Source: an uncultured Flavobacteriaceae bacterium
GTDB lineage: Bacteria > Bacteroidota > Bacteroidia > Flavobacteriales > Flavobacteriaceae
Length of the DNA stretch: 64,000 nucleotides
Direction: 5' to 3'
NCBI GenBank assembly: GCA_937136455.1
Contig: CAKZOO010000113.1
Coordinates: 1-64,000 of the forward strand
Under the pieces are notes generated by a model. The model was given only the letters and a program-made list of their open reading frames with translations. It was not told where the DNA came from and did not search any database. The stretch's first letter is position 1. Each line of letters starts with the position of its first letter. This document shows, piece after piece, positions 34,608-44,810 of this stretch. The translations under genes were made by a program, and so were the position numbers.

Positions 34608-37600
34608 ATGAGTACGAATTTAAACAAAGTAGAAAAGCTCTTTAAGCCCTCCTCTTGGTCAATTGATAATCCCACAATTATCTATGTGATCATCGCAATT
34701 CTTTTATTCAAAGGGATTTCGGCTTATTTCGATTTGCCTAGAGAGGCCTTCCCTGAGGTGAAAGAAAACAAAGTCTATGTTTCCATCCCCTATCCTGGAA
34801 ACTCTGCTGAGGATATCGAGCGTCTGTTAATCGATCCCTTAGAAGATGAACTCACCAATATTTCTCATGTGGTAGCGACCACCTCAACTTCTTCTCAAGA
34901 CTATGGAATGATCATCGTTGAATTCGATGAAACCATCGAAATGTTAGAGGCAAAACAAAAGGTAACCGATGAAGTAGATGCTAAAAAAGCGGGAGCTGAC
35001 TGGCCTACCTTTAATGGAGCAAAAGTAGAACCGAATGTCTTTGAGCTTTCCCTTTCTGAGGAAATGCCGGTGATGAACATCAATATTACAGGTGATTTTC
35101 CTTTAGAACAGTTGAAGGAGTTTGGTGAATACCTCGAAGATCGCATCGAGCAACTCCCTCAAATTAAAGACGTTGCCATTCGTGGAATTCAAGATCGCGA
35201 AGTTGAAATCGCCTTAGATATCTATAAAATGATTGCTGCTAAGGTCAGCTTTAATGACGTTATTCAATCGATCAGCAATGGAAACATGACTGTTTCGGCT
35301 GGTAATTTGATCGCCAACAATCAAGAACGTACCATTCGTGTCATCGGAGAGATTGAATCTCCCGAAGAACTTGAAAATTTTGTCGTAAAATCAGAAGGGA
35401 AATCGATCTATTTGTCGGACATCGCATCCGTTAATTTTCGTCCGAAAGATCGAACATCTTTTGCTAGAAAATTTAACGACGAAGTGGTGATGCTCGACGT
35501 TAAAAAACGAGCTGGAAAAAACACCATTGAAGCATCCGATGAAATTCGTTCCATTATTGCTGATGCGAAAGAGCGGGTCTTCCCTCCTAGTGTAACAATC
35601 AGTATTTCCAACGACATGTCTACCCAAACTTTAAATCAGGTAGATGATCTAGTCAACAATATCATCTTTGGTATTTTACTCGTAGTTACCGTATTGATGT
35701 TCTTCTTAGGATTCAGAAATGCCCTTTTTGTCGGTTTTGCGATTCCTATGTCGATGTTTATGTCCTTCATGATCATCAGTTTGCTGGGCTACACCCTCAA
35801 CACCATGATTTTATTTGGGATGGTTATGGGTCTAGGAATGCTCGTGGATAACGGTATTGTCGTTGTTGAAAACGTCTATCGCTTGATGGACGAAGGGATG
35901 TCTCGAGTGGAAGCTGCTAAAAAAGGGATTTCTGAGATTGCCTACCCAATCATTATATCCACTGCTACAACAGTGGCTGCTTTTATACCTCTGGGTTTAT
36001 GGCCTGGAATTATGGGAAACTTTATGAAGTTTTTCCCGATTACTTTATCAGTGGTTTTAGGTTCTTCGCTTGTTGTAGCGATCTTTATGAACTCGACCTT
36101 AGTGTCTCAGTTTATGGATACTGCTGAGAAGGAGCTCTCTAAAAAACAACTCTTTCAAATTTCTGGAATCCTTGGAGGTAGCGGTTTGCTCATCTTCCTA
36201 TTCGGAGGGGCTGTAAAGGCATTTGGAACACTTTTGATCGTGACTGGAATCATGTTTTGGGTCTACAAATACCTCATTAAAAAATCAGCGGTACGCTTCC
36301 AATCTACTGCTTTGGTTCGCTTTGAAAATTTCTATGAAAAACAACTGAAACGAGCCTTAAAAGGGGCCAATATCTACTGGTATACTGGGATGACTTTTGT
36401 GCTTTTAGTTGCCGCTTTTATCGGTTTTGGAATTTCTGTTGGTACCCAGCGAACCAAGATCGAATTTTTTCCTGATAACCGACCCAATCAAATCATTACC
36501 TACATCGAATATCCTCAGGGAACTGCTATTGAAAAAACCAATGAAATCACTCTGGCGATTGAAAAAGAGTTCTACAAGGTTTTACTCGATCCCAAGTATT
36601 ACGATGCGGGTGAAAACTTTATGGTGGACTCCTCTGTATCCCAAGTTGGTTCTGGATCAGGTGATCCTCGCTCAGAAATGGGATCTTCAGCGGAGACTCC
36701 ACACCGTTCAAAAATTACCGCCTCACTTCGAGAGTATAAATACCGTCACGGATTTGACTCCGAACAACTGCGAAAAGATGTTCAAGACGCTTTAAGAGAC
36801 AAGTTTCCTGGAGTGGAAATTTCTGTTACAAAAGACTCGAATGGACCTCCAACGGGTTATCCTGTAAACATTGAGCTTCAAGGAGATGATTACGAAGCGT
36901 TGATCGCTTCAGCTGAACGTATGAGAAATTACATCAACGCTAAAAACATCCCTGGAATTGAAGAGTTAAAAATTGATGTGAATAAGAACAAACCTGCGAT
37001 GAAAGTTCTTGTTGATCGAAAAAAAGCAGGGGAACTCGGAGTTGGTGTTGGCCAAGTTGGAATGCAAATACGTCGCTCCCTCTTTGGTGAAAAAGCGGGT
37101 GTTTACAAACAAGATGGCGAGGATTACGATATCAATGTACGCTTTAACGAAGACCTTCGCTATAATTCTTCGGCCCTATTTAATCAAAACATCATCTTTA
37201 GAGATTCTAAAGGGCAAATCAAAGAAATCCCGATTTCTGCAGTTGCCGCTACTCAAAATGCGGCGGCCTTTAGTGCGATCAAACACAAAGACGGGAATCG
37301 TGTCGTAACGATTTACTCCGATTTAGAGCCTGGTTATACCGATGCAGCAGCAATCGTAGAGCAAATTCAGCACGAAATGAATTCGTTTGATGAACTAGAT
37401 GCGGATATCAAAATTGATTATACGGGTCAATTGGAAGAGCAAAACAAGCAGATGAAATTCTTAATGGGTGCTTTCTTTACCGGTTTAGGATTGATCTTCT
37501 TGATATTAATTTTCCAATTCAGCGGCATTTCAAAACCAACCATCATTATGATTGCGGTCTTCTTGAGTTTTATTGGAGTCTTTGGAGGATTGATCATTAC

Positions 37601-38075
37601 TGGGAAACCTTTTGTGATTATGATGACTATGATGGGGATCATCTCTCTGGCGGGGATTGTTGTGAATAATGGCGTCGTCTTACTCGATTACACACAAATC
37701 CTCATCGATCGTTATTTATTGAAAAATAACCTTGAGGCACATACGCTGCTTCCTGCCAACACCCTAAAAGAACTCGTTGTTCAAGCTGGTAAAGCACGTT
37801 TGAGACCGGTCATCTTAACGGCAATTACAACCGTACTTGGATTGATTCCTCTGGCGATCGGACTCAACATAAATTTCTTTAGCTTATTTGAACGATTCGA
37901 TCCAGAAATCTATATTGGAGGTGATAATGTGATGTTTTGGGGGCCTTTAGCCTGGACGGTAATTTACGGTCTCATCGTAGCAACCTTCCTCACGCTCATT
38001 ATCGTACCGACTCTCTTCTATATTTCCTATAGAATCAAGTGGGCAGTTTATAAAAACAGAAGGCTTTTAGAATAA
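34608..38075 (+). CDS. RND-family efflux permease
   Basis: A 1155-residue inner-membrane pump with 12 predicted helices and two large periplasmic loops. It starts at ATG 34608, right after the adaptor stop. Seen: SIDNPTIIYVIIAILL (TM1), DLPREAFPEVKENKVYVSIPYPG, TM2-TM6 block about residues 350-560 with GLGMLVDNGIVVVENVYR in TM4, and LAGIVVNNGVVLLDY and RPVILTAITTVLGLIPL in the second half. In AcrB-type pumps TM4 carries two adjacent Asp; here it is Asp-Asn, so the proton relay differs or the protein belongs to a sister clade. A hydrophobic insert near residues 520-565 (FLFGGAVKAFGTLLIV) is also unlike AcrB. The substrate is unknown. Confidence 0.92.
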   Translation: MSTNLNKVEKLFKPSSWSIDNPTIIYVIIAILLFKGISAYFDLPREAFPEVKENKVYVSIPYPGNSAEDIERLLIDPLEDELTNISHVVATTSTSSQDYGMIIVEFDETIEMLEAKQKVTDEVDAKKAGADWPTFNGAKVEPNVFELSLSEEMPVMNINITGDFPLEQLKEFGEYLEDRIEQLPQIKDVAIRGIQDREVEIALDIYKMIAAKVSFNDVIQSISNGNMTVSAGNLIANNQERTIRVIGEIESPEELENFVVKSEGKSIYLSDIASVNFRPKDRTSFARKFNDEVVMLDVKKRAGKNTIEASDEIRSIIADAKERVFPPSVTISISNDMSTQTLNQVDDLVNNIIFGILLVVTVLMFFLGFRNALFVGFAIPMSMFMSFMIISLLGYTLNTMILFGMVMGLGMLVDNGIVVVENVYRLMDEGMSRVEAAKKGISEIAYPIIISTATTVAAFIPLGLWPGIMGNFMKFFPITLSVVLGSSLVVAIFMNSTLVSQFMDTAEKELSKKQLFQISGILGGSGLLIFLFGGAVKAFGTLLIVTGIMFWVYKYLIKKSAVRFQSTALVRFENFYEKQLKRALKGANIYWYTGMTFVLLVAAFIGFGISVGTQRTKIEFFPDNRPNQIITYIEYPQGTAIEKTNEITLAIEKEFYKVLLDPKYYDAGENFMVDSSVSQVGSGSGDPRSEMGSSAETPHRSKITASLREYKYRHGFDSEQLRKDVQDALRDKFPGVEISVTKDSNGPPTGYPVNIELQGDDYEALIASAERMRNYINAKNIPGIEELKIDVNKNKPAMKVLVDRKKAGELGVGVGQVGMQIRRSLFGEKAGVYKQDGEDYDINVRFNEDLRYNSSALFNQNIIFRDSKGQIKEIPISAVAATQNAAAFSAIKHKDGNRVVTIYSDLEPGYTDAAAIVEQIQHEMNSFDELDADIKIDYTGQLEEQNKQMKFLMGAFFTGLGLIFLILIFQFSGISKPTIIMIAVFLSFIGVFGGLIITGKPFVIMMTMMGIISLAGIVVNNGVVLLDYTQILIDRYLLKNNLEAHTLLPANTLKELVVQAGKARLRPVILTAITTVLGLIPLAIGLNINFFSLFERFDPEIYIGGDNVMFWGPLAWTVIYGLIVATFLTLIIVPTLFYISYRIKWAVYKNRRLLE

Positions 38076-38100
38076 CAAATTCCTTCATTAAACACGTATA

Positions 38101-38128
38101 AAGCAGGTCGATTGGCCTGCTTTTTTTT
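38101..38128 (+). terminator. terminator of the efflux operon
   Basis: AAGCAGGTC (38101-38109) pairs with GGCCTGCTT (38114-38122, one G-U pair) around a GATT loop and is followed by a run of Ts to 38128. It lies 25 bases after the RND stop. Confidence 0.9.
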
Positions 38129-38129
38129 G

Positions 38130-38137
38130 TACTTTTG
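38130..38137 (+). promoter_or_regulatory. -7 box of aspS
   Basis: TACTTTTG fits TAnnTTTG and starts right after the T tract of the efflux terminator, 18 bases before ATG 38156. The promoter and the upstream terminator are thus packed together. Confidence 0.55.
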
Positions 38138-38155
38138 CATCCATAATTCAATCAT

Positions 38156-39910
38156 ATGTACAGAGATCACACTTGCGGAGAACTAAATGCCGCTCATATA
38201 GGAAAAGAAGTTAAACTGTCTGGATGGGTTCAAAAGGTCCGTGACAAGGGTTTTATTTGTTGGGTAGACCTCAGAGATCGCTATGGAATCACTCAACTCA
38301 TCTTTGATGCCGATCGTTCAGATGCTGCTATAGTAGAAACCGCAAAAAATCTCGGAAGAGAAAGTGTGATATCCATCAGTGGAACTGTACTGCAAAGAGA
38401 TGCTGCCAATCCAAAAATGGCAACTGGTGAGATTGAAATTCTAGTGAGTAAATTAGAAGTACTCAACCCTTCAAAGACTCCTCCTTTCACCATCGAAGAT
38501 GAGTCCGATGGAGGTGATGATCTTCGAGCAAAATACCGTTATTTAGACATCCGTAGAAGGCCTGTTCGAAACAACCTCATCTTTAGACATAAAGTGAGTA
38601 TGGAGGTGAGAAATTACCTTTCAAAGGCTGGATTTATAGATGTTGAAACCCCCTATTTGATCAAGTCAACTCCTGAAGGAGCAAGAGACTTTGTAGTACC
38701 TTCTCGTATGAATGAAGGACAATTTTACGCCCTTCCACAATCACCTCAAACCTTTAAACAACTCTTGATGGTTGGTGGAATGGATCGCTATTTCCAAATC
38801 GTTAAGTGCTTTAGAGACGAGGATCTCAGAGCCGATCGTCAGCCAGAATTTACACAGATCGACTGTGAAATGGCTTTTGTAGAGCAAGAAGATATCCTAA
38901 GTACATTTGAGGGACTTACACGCCACCTCTTAAAAGAAATTAAAGGTATTGAAATCGACAAGTTCCCTAGAATGCCCTATGAAGAAGCGATGAAACGCTA
39001 TGGAAATGACAAACCTGATATCCGTTTTGGTATGGAGTTTGGAGAGCTCAACGAAGTAGCCCAACACAAAGACTTCAATGTATTTAACACTGCTGAACTC
39101 GTTGTTGGAATTGCAGTTCCTGGTGGAAATGCATACACGAGAAAAGAAATCGACAAACTCATCGACTGGATAAGACGTCCTCAAGTAGGAGCCAAGGGAA
39201 TGGTTTACGTACGCTGTAACGATGACGGAAGCTTTAAATCATCTGTCGACAAGTTTTACAACGAAGAAGATTTGCAAAAATGGGCTAAAGCAACTGGAGC
39301 AAAAGCAGGAGACTTGATCTGTGTACTTTCAGGAGATACTAATAGCACCCGTGCTCAACTATCTGCTCTTCGAATGGAGCTTGCCGAGCAATTAGGACTT
39401 AGAAATCCTGATGAGTTCGCACCACTATGGGTGGTTGATTTTCCACTCCTTGAACAAGATGAAGAAACAGGGCACTGGCATGCGATGCACCATCCATTTA
39501 CAGCTCCAAAACCGGAGGAAATGGATCTTTTAGAATCCAATCCTGGCGCGGTACATGCTAATGCATACGATTTGGTACTCAATGGAAACGAAATAGGCGG
39601 AGGATCCATTCGTATTCACGATAGAGAGGTTCAAGAGCGCATGTTTAAACTTTTAGGATTTACAGAGGAGGAAGCAAAGGCACAGTTCGGATTTTTGATG
39701 GAGGCCTTCCAATACGGAGCACCACCACATGGTGGTATTGCCTTTGGTTTGGACCGTTTAGTTGCGATCCTGGGCGGACAAGAATCGATTCGAGATTTTA
39801 TAGCCTTCCCAAAGAACAATGCAGGAAGAGATGTGATGATCGACGCCCCAGCATCTTTAAATGAGGATCAATTGGATGAATTAAATCTGCGTATAAACCT
39901 TCAGAACTAA
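38156..39910 (+). CDS. aspS: aspartyl-tRNA synthetase
   Basis: A 584-residue class II enzyme charging tRNA-Asp. The anticodon-binding OB domain comes first ([23 protein letters not shown] in parts). Catalytic core: [14 protein letters not shown], motif 2 [16 protein letters not shown], the bacterial GAD insert (about 290-420) and motif 3 [11 protein letters not shown], ending [17 protein letters not shown]. Length and the GAD insert are normal for the bacterial enzyme. It has its own promoter; the chloride channel gene follows after seven bases. Confidence 0.97.
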   Translation: MYRDHTCGELNAAHIGKEVKLSGWVQKVRDKGFICWVDLRDRYGITQLIFDADRSDAAIVETAKNLGRESVISISGTVLQRDAANPKMATGEIEILVSKLEVLNPSKTPPFTIEDESDGGDDLRAKYRYLDIRRRPVRNNLIFRHKVSMEVRNYLSKAGFIDVETPYLIKSTPEGARDFVVPSRMNEGQFYALPQSPQTFKQLLMVGGMDRYFQIVKCFRDEDLRADRQPEFTQIDCEMAFVEQEDILSTFEGLTRHLLKEIKGIEIDKFPRMPYEEAMKRYGNDKPDIRFGMEFGELNEVAQHKDFNVFNTAELVVGIAVPGGNAYTRKEIDKLIDWIRRPQVGAKGMVYVRCNDDGSFKSSVDKFYNEEDLQKWAKATGAKAGDLICVLSGDTNSTRAQLSALRMELAEQLGLRNPDEFAPLWVVDFPLLEQDEETGHWHAMHHPFTAPKPEEMDLLESNPGAVHANAYDLVLNGNEIGGGSIRIHDREVQERMFKLLGFTEEEAKAQFGFLMEAFQYGAPPHGGIAFGLDRLVAILGGQESIRDFIAFPKNNAGRDVMIDAPASLNEDQLDELNLRINLQN

Positions 39911-39917
39911 CTCCTCA

Positions 39918-41705
39918 ATGGAGCAAAAGTTTACATATTACCTCAAGCGATTGCTCGTATGGAGAGCTAAGCACATCTCTGAGAAACGATTTATACTCAT
40001 ACTCTCAGGTGTGATTGGTTTTACCTCTGGTATAGGTGCGGTACTGTTGAAAAACCTCACGCACTTTATTCAGTGGTTACTCGAAGGTAAACTCGTTGAA
40101 GACGTTCACAATGCCTTTTACTTTGTTTTTCCGCTCATTGGTTTTATTCTCGCTTTTGCAGTGATGAAATACGTGATTAAACACAAAATTTCTCATGGAA
40201 TTCCAACTACCTTATACAGTATTTCTAAGCAGAAAGGAAAGCTCAAACGTTATCAAATGTTCGGTTCAATTCTAACAGCTCCTCTTACCGTAGGGTTTGG
40301 AGGTTCTGTTGGACTTGAGGGACCAACCGTTTCTACTGGAGCAGCGATTAGTTCTAATATCGCACAAATGCTTCACCTCAATCAAAAAAACAGAAACCTT
40401 CTCATCGGTGCTGCCGCTGCTGGAGCCTTATCCTCTATCTTTAAAGCTCCAATTGCAGCCATCATTTTTGCAGTAGAGGTTTTTAGTTTGGATTTAACCG
40501 TGGTTTCCATGTTGCCTCTTTTGATTGCATCAGTTTCAGCCATTCTAACTTCTTATCTCTTCTTTGGATCTCAAACCATTTTACCCTTTGAAATCACTCA
40601 GGGATTTACAGCAAAACACCTTCCCTTTTATTTATTATTAGGGGCTGCTACTGGACTCGTGTCCATTTATTTTACGTTCATCTATGAGCGTATTCAAAAT
40701 TTATTTGAAAAATTAAAATCCTCGAAGCTCAAATTAATCGTTGGAGGAATTTCTTTAGGAGCAATACTCTTTCTGTTTCCTTCGCTCTATGGAGAAGGAT
40801 TTGAAGTGATCAACCAACTTCTCGAAGACAACTACAGTTTAGAGCTCTTTAGCACCCTGGATTGGTTTTCTGAAAGCACTTATGGGGTCTTGCTGCTCTT
40901 GTTGATTGTAGGTCTTTTAAAAATTGTCGCTACTTCGATCAGTTTTGGAGCTGGCGGTGTTGGTGGAATTTTTGCTCCTACACTTTTTATGGGAGCAGTC
41001 TTTGGTCATCTCGTGGCTAAAATGATACATATGACGGGCTTGTCTACCTCTGTTTCTACTTCTAATTTTACGTTACTTGGAATGAGCGGACTTATGGCTG
41101 GTGTCTTACACGCTCCATTGACAGCCATCTTCTTAATTGCTGAGGTTACTGGAGGATACGAATTGTTTATTCCTTTAATGATCACTTCTGCAATGGGTTA
41201 TGCCATTACTAAAATGGTCATGCCTCACTCTGTATATACGATGGAACTCGGTCGAAAAGGCGATTTGATCACTCATGACAAAGATCACGCCGTATTGACC
41301 TTGATGGATATTGACTCGGTTATAGAAACCAATTTTATCCCGGTTCACCCTACCATGAATCTCGGTGAAATAATCCAATCGGCGGTTGTCAAATCCAAAC
41401 GAAATATCTTTCCAGTCATCGATCCCGATAACGAACAGTTCTTAGGGGTCATTCTCTTAGATGACATTCGTTCTAAAATGTTTAAACCAGAACTCTACAA
41501 CGAAATTTTTGTGGCAGAGATCATGCATTCGGCTCCAGATCTCATCGATTTAGATAAAGACAAAATGACCTACATTATGGATAAATTTGAACGTTCTGGC
41601 GCTTGGAATTTACCTGTTGTAAAAAATGGCGTATATCAAGGTTTTATCTCAAAATCGAAGCTTCTTACCGCCTATAGAAGAAAATTGATTCACTTTACTA
41701 GATAA
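39918..41705 (+). CDS. ClC-family chloride channel/antiporter with CBS domains
   Basis: A 595-residue protein. About ten hydrophobic segments in residues 20-440 carry ClC selectivity motifs: KISHGIPTT (for GSGIP), GSVGLEGPTVSTG (GxEGP with the gating Glu) and GAGGVGGIFAPTLFMG (GxFxP). Residues about 450-590 hold a pair of CBS domains (DSVIETNFIPVHPTMNLGE, FLGVILLDDI, GVYQGFISKSKLL) that may sense nucleotides. It may exchange chloride and protons. The next gene begins in its stop codon (TAATG). Confidence 0.92.
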   Translation: MEQKFTYYLKRLLVWRAKHISEKRFILILSGVIGFTSGIGAVLLKNLTHFIQWLLEGKLVEDVHNAFYFVFPLIGFILAFAVMKYVIKHKISHGIPTTLYSISKQKGKLKRYQMFGSILTAPLTVGFGGSVGLEGPTVSTGAAISSNIAQMLHLNQKNRNLLIGAAAAGALSSIFKAPIAAIIFAVEVFSLDLTVVSMLPLLIASVSAILTSYLFFGSQTILPFEITQGFTAKHLPFYLLLGAATGLVSIYFTFIYERIQNLFEKLKSSKLKLIVGGISLGAILFLFPSLYGEGFEVINQLLEDNYSLELFSTLDWFSESTYGVLLLLLIVGLLKIVATSISFGAGGVGGIFAPTLFMGAVFGHLVAKMIHMTGLSTSVSTSNFTLLGMSGLMAGVLHAPLTAIFLIAEVTGGYELFIPLMITSAMGYAITKMVMPHSVYTMELGRKGDLITHDKDHAVLTLMDIDSVIETNFIPVHPTMNLGEIIQSAVVKSKRNIFPVIDPDNEQFLGVILLDDIRSKMFKPELYNEIFVAEIMHSAPDLIDLDKDKMTYIMDKFERSGAWNLPVVKNGVYQGFISKSKLLTAYRRKLIHFTR

Positions 41706-41947
41706 TGAAAAAAATACTCCTTATTGCATCACTTCTATGCCTCTCGAGCATTTTATACGGTTTCTTTATCAAAGACGGCCAAGAAACAACTGATGGTGAT
41801 TTTTATATCGGTATGGGAACTGCACTGCTGTTTTTGGTTGTAATGCCAGTTTTCGTATTTAGTGCTTCTAAGGGTAAAAAGATGAAAGATTATACCTTGA
41901 GCAAAGAAAACATTGAAAAAATGAGAGAAAACCAAGAAAAAAGCTAA
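41705..41947 (+). CDS. small two-helix membrane protein of unknown function
   Basis: 80 residues: one hydrophobic helix at the N-terminus (MKKILLIASLLCLSSIL), a short acidic loop, a second helix (GTALLFLVVMPVFVFSA) and a charged tail (LSKENIEKMRENQ). No family recognised. It begins within the ClC stop codon and so is co-translated with the channel, which suggests a partner or an unrelated passenger. Confidence 0.65.
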   Translation: MKKILLIASLLCLSSILYGFFIKDGQETTDGDFYIGMGTALLFLVVMPVFVFSASKGKKMKDYTLSKENIEKMRENQEKS

Positions 41948-42006
41948 TATTTTCGAATAATTTTTTCATTTTTTTTAAAATTATCTTTAAGCTATTATTA
42001 AAAGCC

Positions 42007-42014
42007 TACATTTG
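42007..42014 (+). promoter_or_regulatory. -7 box of the cold-shock gene
   Basis: TACATTTG fits TAnnTTTG, 26 bases before ATG 42040. The leader is very short compared with the long regulatory leaders of enterobacterial cspA genes. Confidence 0.55.
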
Positions 42015-42039
42015 CATCATAATTTTTTAATATATATTA

Positions 42040-42234
42040 ATGACTGGAACAGTAAAATTTTTTAATGAATCTAAAGGTTATGGATTCATTACTAACGACG
42101 AAAACGGAAGCGATGTATTCGTACACGTTACCGCTTTAAACGGCATCGAACTTAAAGAAGGAGACAAAGTCTCTTACGATGAAGAAGATGGAAAAAAAGG
42201 AACCGTTGCCGTAAATGTAGATCTTATTGATTAA
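42040..42234 (+). CDS. cold-shock domain protein
   Basis: A 64-residue single cold-shock domain that binds single-stranded nucleic acid. RNP1 KGYGFITND and RNP2 DVFVHVTAL are both intact. C-terminal half: [23 protein letters not shown]. It is slightly shorter than E. coli CspA. Monocistronic, with its own -7 box and a strong terminator after it. Confidence 0.95.
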   Translation: MTGTVKFFNESKGYGFITNDENGSDVFVHVTALNGIELKEGDKVSYDEEDGKKGTVAVNVDLID

Positions 42235-42259
42235 TTTCTTTTTGAATGCATAGAACGCT

Positions 42260-42290
42260 AATCCTCGAATGAATTTCGGGGATTTTTTTT
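42260..42290 (+). terminator. terminator of the cold-shock gene
   Basis: AATCCTCGAA (42260-42269) pairs over ten bases with TTCGGGGATT (42275-42284, one G-U), loop TGAAT, followed by Ts to 42290. It lies 26 bases past the stop. Confidence 0.88.
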
Positions 42291-42302
42291 ATCTTTAATT
42301 CT

Positions 42303-42938
42303 ATGAAAATTAAAGAGCTCCTATTAATTCTACTACTGCTAATTCCATTGCTCTACTTAGCGATGATATGGGGAGACCTCCCAAGAGAAATTCCACTTCA
42401 TTGGAATGCCAAAGGAGAAATTGATCGCATCGGTGATAAAAACGAACTTTTTATTGTGCTCTCTTTAATTAATATCCCACTTTACTTTATACTGCTGATT
42501 GTTCCTTTTATAGATCCTAAGAAAAAGGTACAACTACACTCAAAAGCTTATTTTCAGATTCGGTTGTTATTACAATTCTTTATGGCAATCTTATCTGTTT
42601 TTATCATTCACTCAACTCTTGTTCGATCCTTGGGGTCCCCCAATATTATTTTAACCTTGGTGGGGGCATTGTTTTTTGGATTAGGATTTGTTTTTAGTTC
42701 TATTAAATCCAACTATTTTGTAGGAATTCGAACTCCTTGGACATTAGAAGACCCAGAAAATTGGAATAGAACTCATTCTTTAGCTTCTGTCGTTTGGAAA
42801 ATTGGTGGAGGATTGCTCATCTTAAGCAGTCTCATATGGAAATCAGAATCCTATATTGTGTTTTTTATAGGGGTTTGCGTTTTAATCGCAATGATTCCAA
42901 TCGCCTATTCTTTTTGGTATTTCAAAAAGAACTCCTAA
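42303..42938 (+). CDS. SdpI-family membrane protein with DUF1648 domain
   Basis: A 211-residue protein with six hydrophobic segments. The N-terminal DUF1648 signature LPREIPLHWNAKGEIDR is followed by the SdpI signature YFVGIRTPWTLEDPENWNRTH. In Bacillus, SdpI gives immunity to a secreted toxin; in other bacteria the role is unknown, and no toxin gene is seen near. It begins just after the cold-shock terminator. Confidence 0.85.
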   Translation: MKIKELLLILLLLIPLLYLAMIWGDLPREIPLHWNAKGEIDRIGDKNELFIVLSLINIPLYFILLIVPFIDPKKKVQLHSKAYFQIRLLLQFFMAILSVFIIHSTLVRSLGSPNIILTLVGALFFGLGFVFSSIKSNYFVGIRTPWTLEDPENWNRTHSLASVVWKIGGGLLILSSLIWKSESYIVFFIGVCVLIAMIPIAYSFWYFKKNS

Positions 42939-42955
42939 GGACTAGCCTTTCGTTT

Positions 42956-43393
42956 TTATCGTTTTTGCTTAAAAAAAGATTGTAGTAAGTCCGATGCCTC
43001 TTCTTCCATCACCCCTGAAACAATCTCTGTTTTTGGATGTAGTTGTACCCCTAATGCAAGACCTCCTCTTTTGGGATCAGAGGCCCCGTAAACAATTTTT
43101 TTGAGTTGACTCCAGTAAAGTGCCCCGCTACACATCACACAAGGTTCTAGTGTGACATAAAGCGTGCATTGATTGAGGTATTTTCCACCTATAAAATTAC
43201 TGGCAGCAGTAATGGCTTGCATCTCTGCATGAGCCGTAACATCGGTGAGTTGCTCAGTGAGGTTATGAGCTCTAGCAATGATGCGATCATGGGCGACAAT
43301 GACTGCTCCAACAGGGACTTCTCCCTTTTCATAGGCGATATGAGCTTCTTCTAAAGCTCGTTTCATAAAGTAGGTATCGTCAAATGGATTCAC
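42956..43393 (-). CDS. tadA: tRNA-specific adenosine deaminase
   Basis: A 145-residue zinc deaminase that changes A34 to inosine in tRNA-Arg(ACG). Seen: GEVPVGAVIV, zinc motif 1 TAHAEMQAI (His and proton-shuttle Glu), zinc motif 2 LEPCVMCSGAL, SDPKRGG. The start is set at GTG 43393 (VNPFDDTYFMKRALEEA); the longer frame from 43432 would add an unlikely leader and overlap the -7 box of the divergent gene. Three similar deaminase genes exist in bacteria; the motif 2 spacing fits TadA. Confidence 0.88.
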   Translation of the reverse strand: MNPFDDTYFMKRALEEAHIAYEKGEVPVGAVIVAHDRIIARAHNLTEQLTDVTAHAEMQAITAASNFIGGKYLNQCTLYVTLEPCVMCSGALYWSQLKKIVYGASDPKRGGLALGVQLHPKTEIVSGVMEEEASDLLQSFFKQKR

Positions 43394-43432
43394 ACCATAA
43401 AGATATGTTTTTATAGCAGGACACAAAAACAT

Positions 43433-43440
43433 ATCTTTGG
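43433..43440 (+). promoter_or_regulatory. candidate -7 box for the J-domain gene
   Basis: TATCTTTG fits TAnnTTTG and lies 15 bases before ATG 43456, in the gap between divergent tadA and this gene. Confidence 0.45.
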
Positions 43441-43455
43441 TACAAATTTTTTACT

Positions 43456-44178
43456 ATGATTCGATGGTTAGCGGCCTTTATTGGTTATGCCTTACTCAAA
43501 TTTCCAGGGGCTATTTTAGGATTTATAATCGGTAGTTTTATCGATCAATTCCAAAAGGGAGGTTCTGGACAGATTTACACAACTTCTCGAAGTGTTTCAT
43601 CTCAAGATTTTGAGGTACACCTCTTATCGCTTTGTGCAATTGTAATTAAAGCAGATGGACAAGTTTCTGATGCTGAACGCCAATACGTTCAACAGTACTT
43701 TATAAGAACCTATGGACCAGCGAGAGCCAACCATATTTTTAAGACTTTTAATTCAGCTGTTGACAAAAAAGACATCAATGCTCAAAAGATTTGCTCTGAT
43801 CTCAATGGAATGGTCTCCTACCCAATGAGGCTTCAACTCTTACACTTCTTGTTCGCAATTGCCAATAGCGATGGAGGAATCCATCCCAAAGAATTAGAAC
43901 GTCTCACCGAGATTGCTTCCTATCTAAAGATCAAAACCCTTGATTTTAGATCCATTAAAGCGATGTTTGTAGTATCGACTACCTCATCCTATGAGATCTT
44001 AGAAATTTCAAAATCAGCAACCGATGCAGAGGTCAAAAAAGCCTATAGAGATATGGCTAAAAAATACCATCCAGATCGTGTCAACACTGAGGATGAAGCT
44101 ATCAAAAAAGGGGCTGAAGAAAAATTTAAACAAGTGGGACAGGCTTATGAAGCCATCTGTAAAGAACGAGGTATATGA
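43456..44178 (+). CDS. TerB-like/J-domain co-chaperone (DjlA type)
   Basis: A 240-residue protein: one N-terminal membrane helix with glycine pattern ([17 protein letters not shown]), a TerB-like helical domain at about 55-165 ([37 protein letters not shown]), and a C-terminal J-domain at 175-240 with [19 protein letters not shown] and the KYHPDR loop that activates DnaK. This order matches DjlA. It overlaps the HupE/UreJ-like gene start by four bases. Confidence 0.88.
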   Translation: MIRWLAAFIGYALLKFPGAILGFIIGSFIDQFQKGGSGQIYTTSRSVSSQDFEVHLLSLCAIVIKADGQVSDAERQYVQQYFIRTYGPARANHIFKTFNSAVDKKDINAQKICSDLNGMVSYPMRLQLLHFLFAIANSDGGIHPKELERLTEIASYLKIKTLDFRSIKAMFVVSTTSSYEILEISKSATDAEVKKAYRDMAKKYHPDRVNTEDEAIKKGAEEKFKQVGQAYEAICKERGI

Positions 44179-44765
44179 TGGAAACTATTTTGTTTTATAT
44201 TAAACTTGGGATCTTCCATGTGCTGGATTTAGGTGCATATGATCATTTGCTATTTCTATCAGCCATGGCCTTACCTTTTAGTTTTACTAAAAACAGAACC
44301 CTTTTGTATTTAGTGAGTGTGTTTACAATTACACACTGTACTTCACTTGCCTTATCGACCTATGAAGTGCTCGAAGTCAATACGGCTGTGATTGAATTCT
44401 TAATTCCTTTGAGCATTGTTTTAATGGTAGTGTTTGATGTCATATACTCCCAAAAATTAAACAGCAAAAGTTTGAGATTTCACTTGATTGCAACGGCCGT
44501 TTTTGGACTCATTCACGGTTTTGGATTCTCCAATTACTTCAAGATGCTTATGGGGCAAACTCAAGACAAAATCACGGGGCTGATTTCATTTGCGATTGGT
44601 CTAGAAATTGCTCAACTGATCATTATTCTCTTAGTTGTTGTAGCGGTAGTGCTACTGTCTAAAACTCAGTTGCAAAAACATCAAATTATTAAATGGGGAG
44701 CACTCCTTATCGGAGTAATTACTTTGCCGCTCTTATACAGTACGTTCACTTCTCTTTTAAACTAA
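44175..44765 (+). CDS. HupE/UreJ-family membrane protein
   Basis: A 196-residue protein with about seven hydrophobic segments and family marks [33 protein letters not shown] (the usual HS.TL-like motif), GFGFSN preceded by LIHG. Some family members carry Ni or Co, but no hydrogenase or urease genes are here, so the role is open. Coupled to the J-domain gene by an ATGATG overlap. Confidence 0.8.
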   Translation: MMETILFYIKLGIFHVLDLGAYDHLLFLSAMALPFSFTKNRTLLYLVSVFTITHCTSLALSTYEVLEVNTAVIEFLIPLSIVLMVVFDVIYSQKLNSKSLRFHLIATAVFGLIHGFGFSNYFKMLMGQTQDKITGLISFAIGLEIAQLIIILLVVVAVVLLSKTQLQKHQIIKWGALLIGVITLPLLYSTFTSLLN

Positions 44766-44810
44766 TTTGAAGCTTTGAACAATTAGTCTTAAATTGGCCC
44801 AATCAATATT

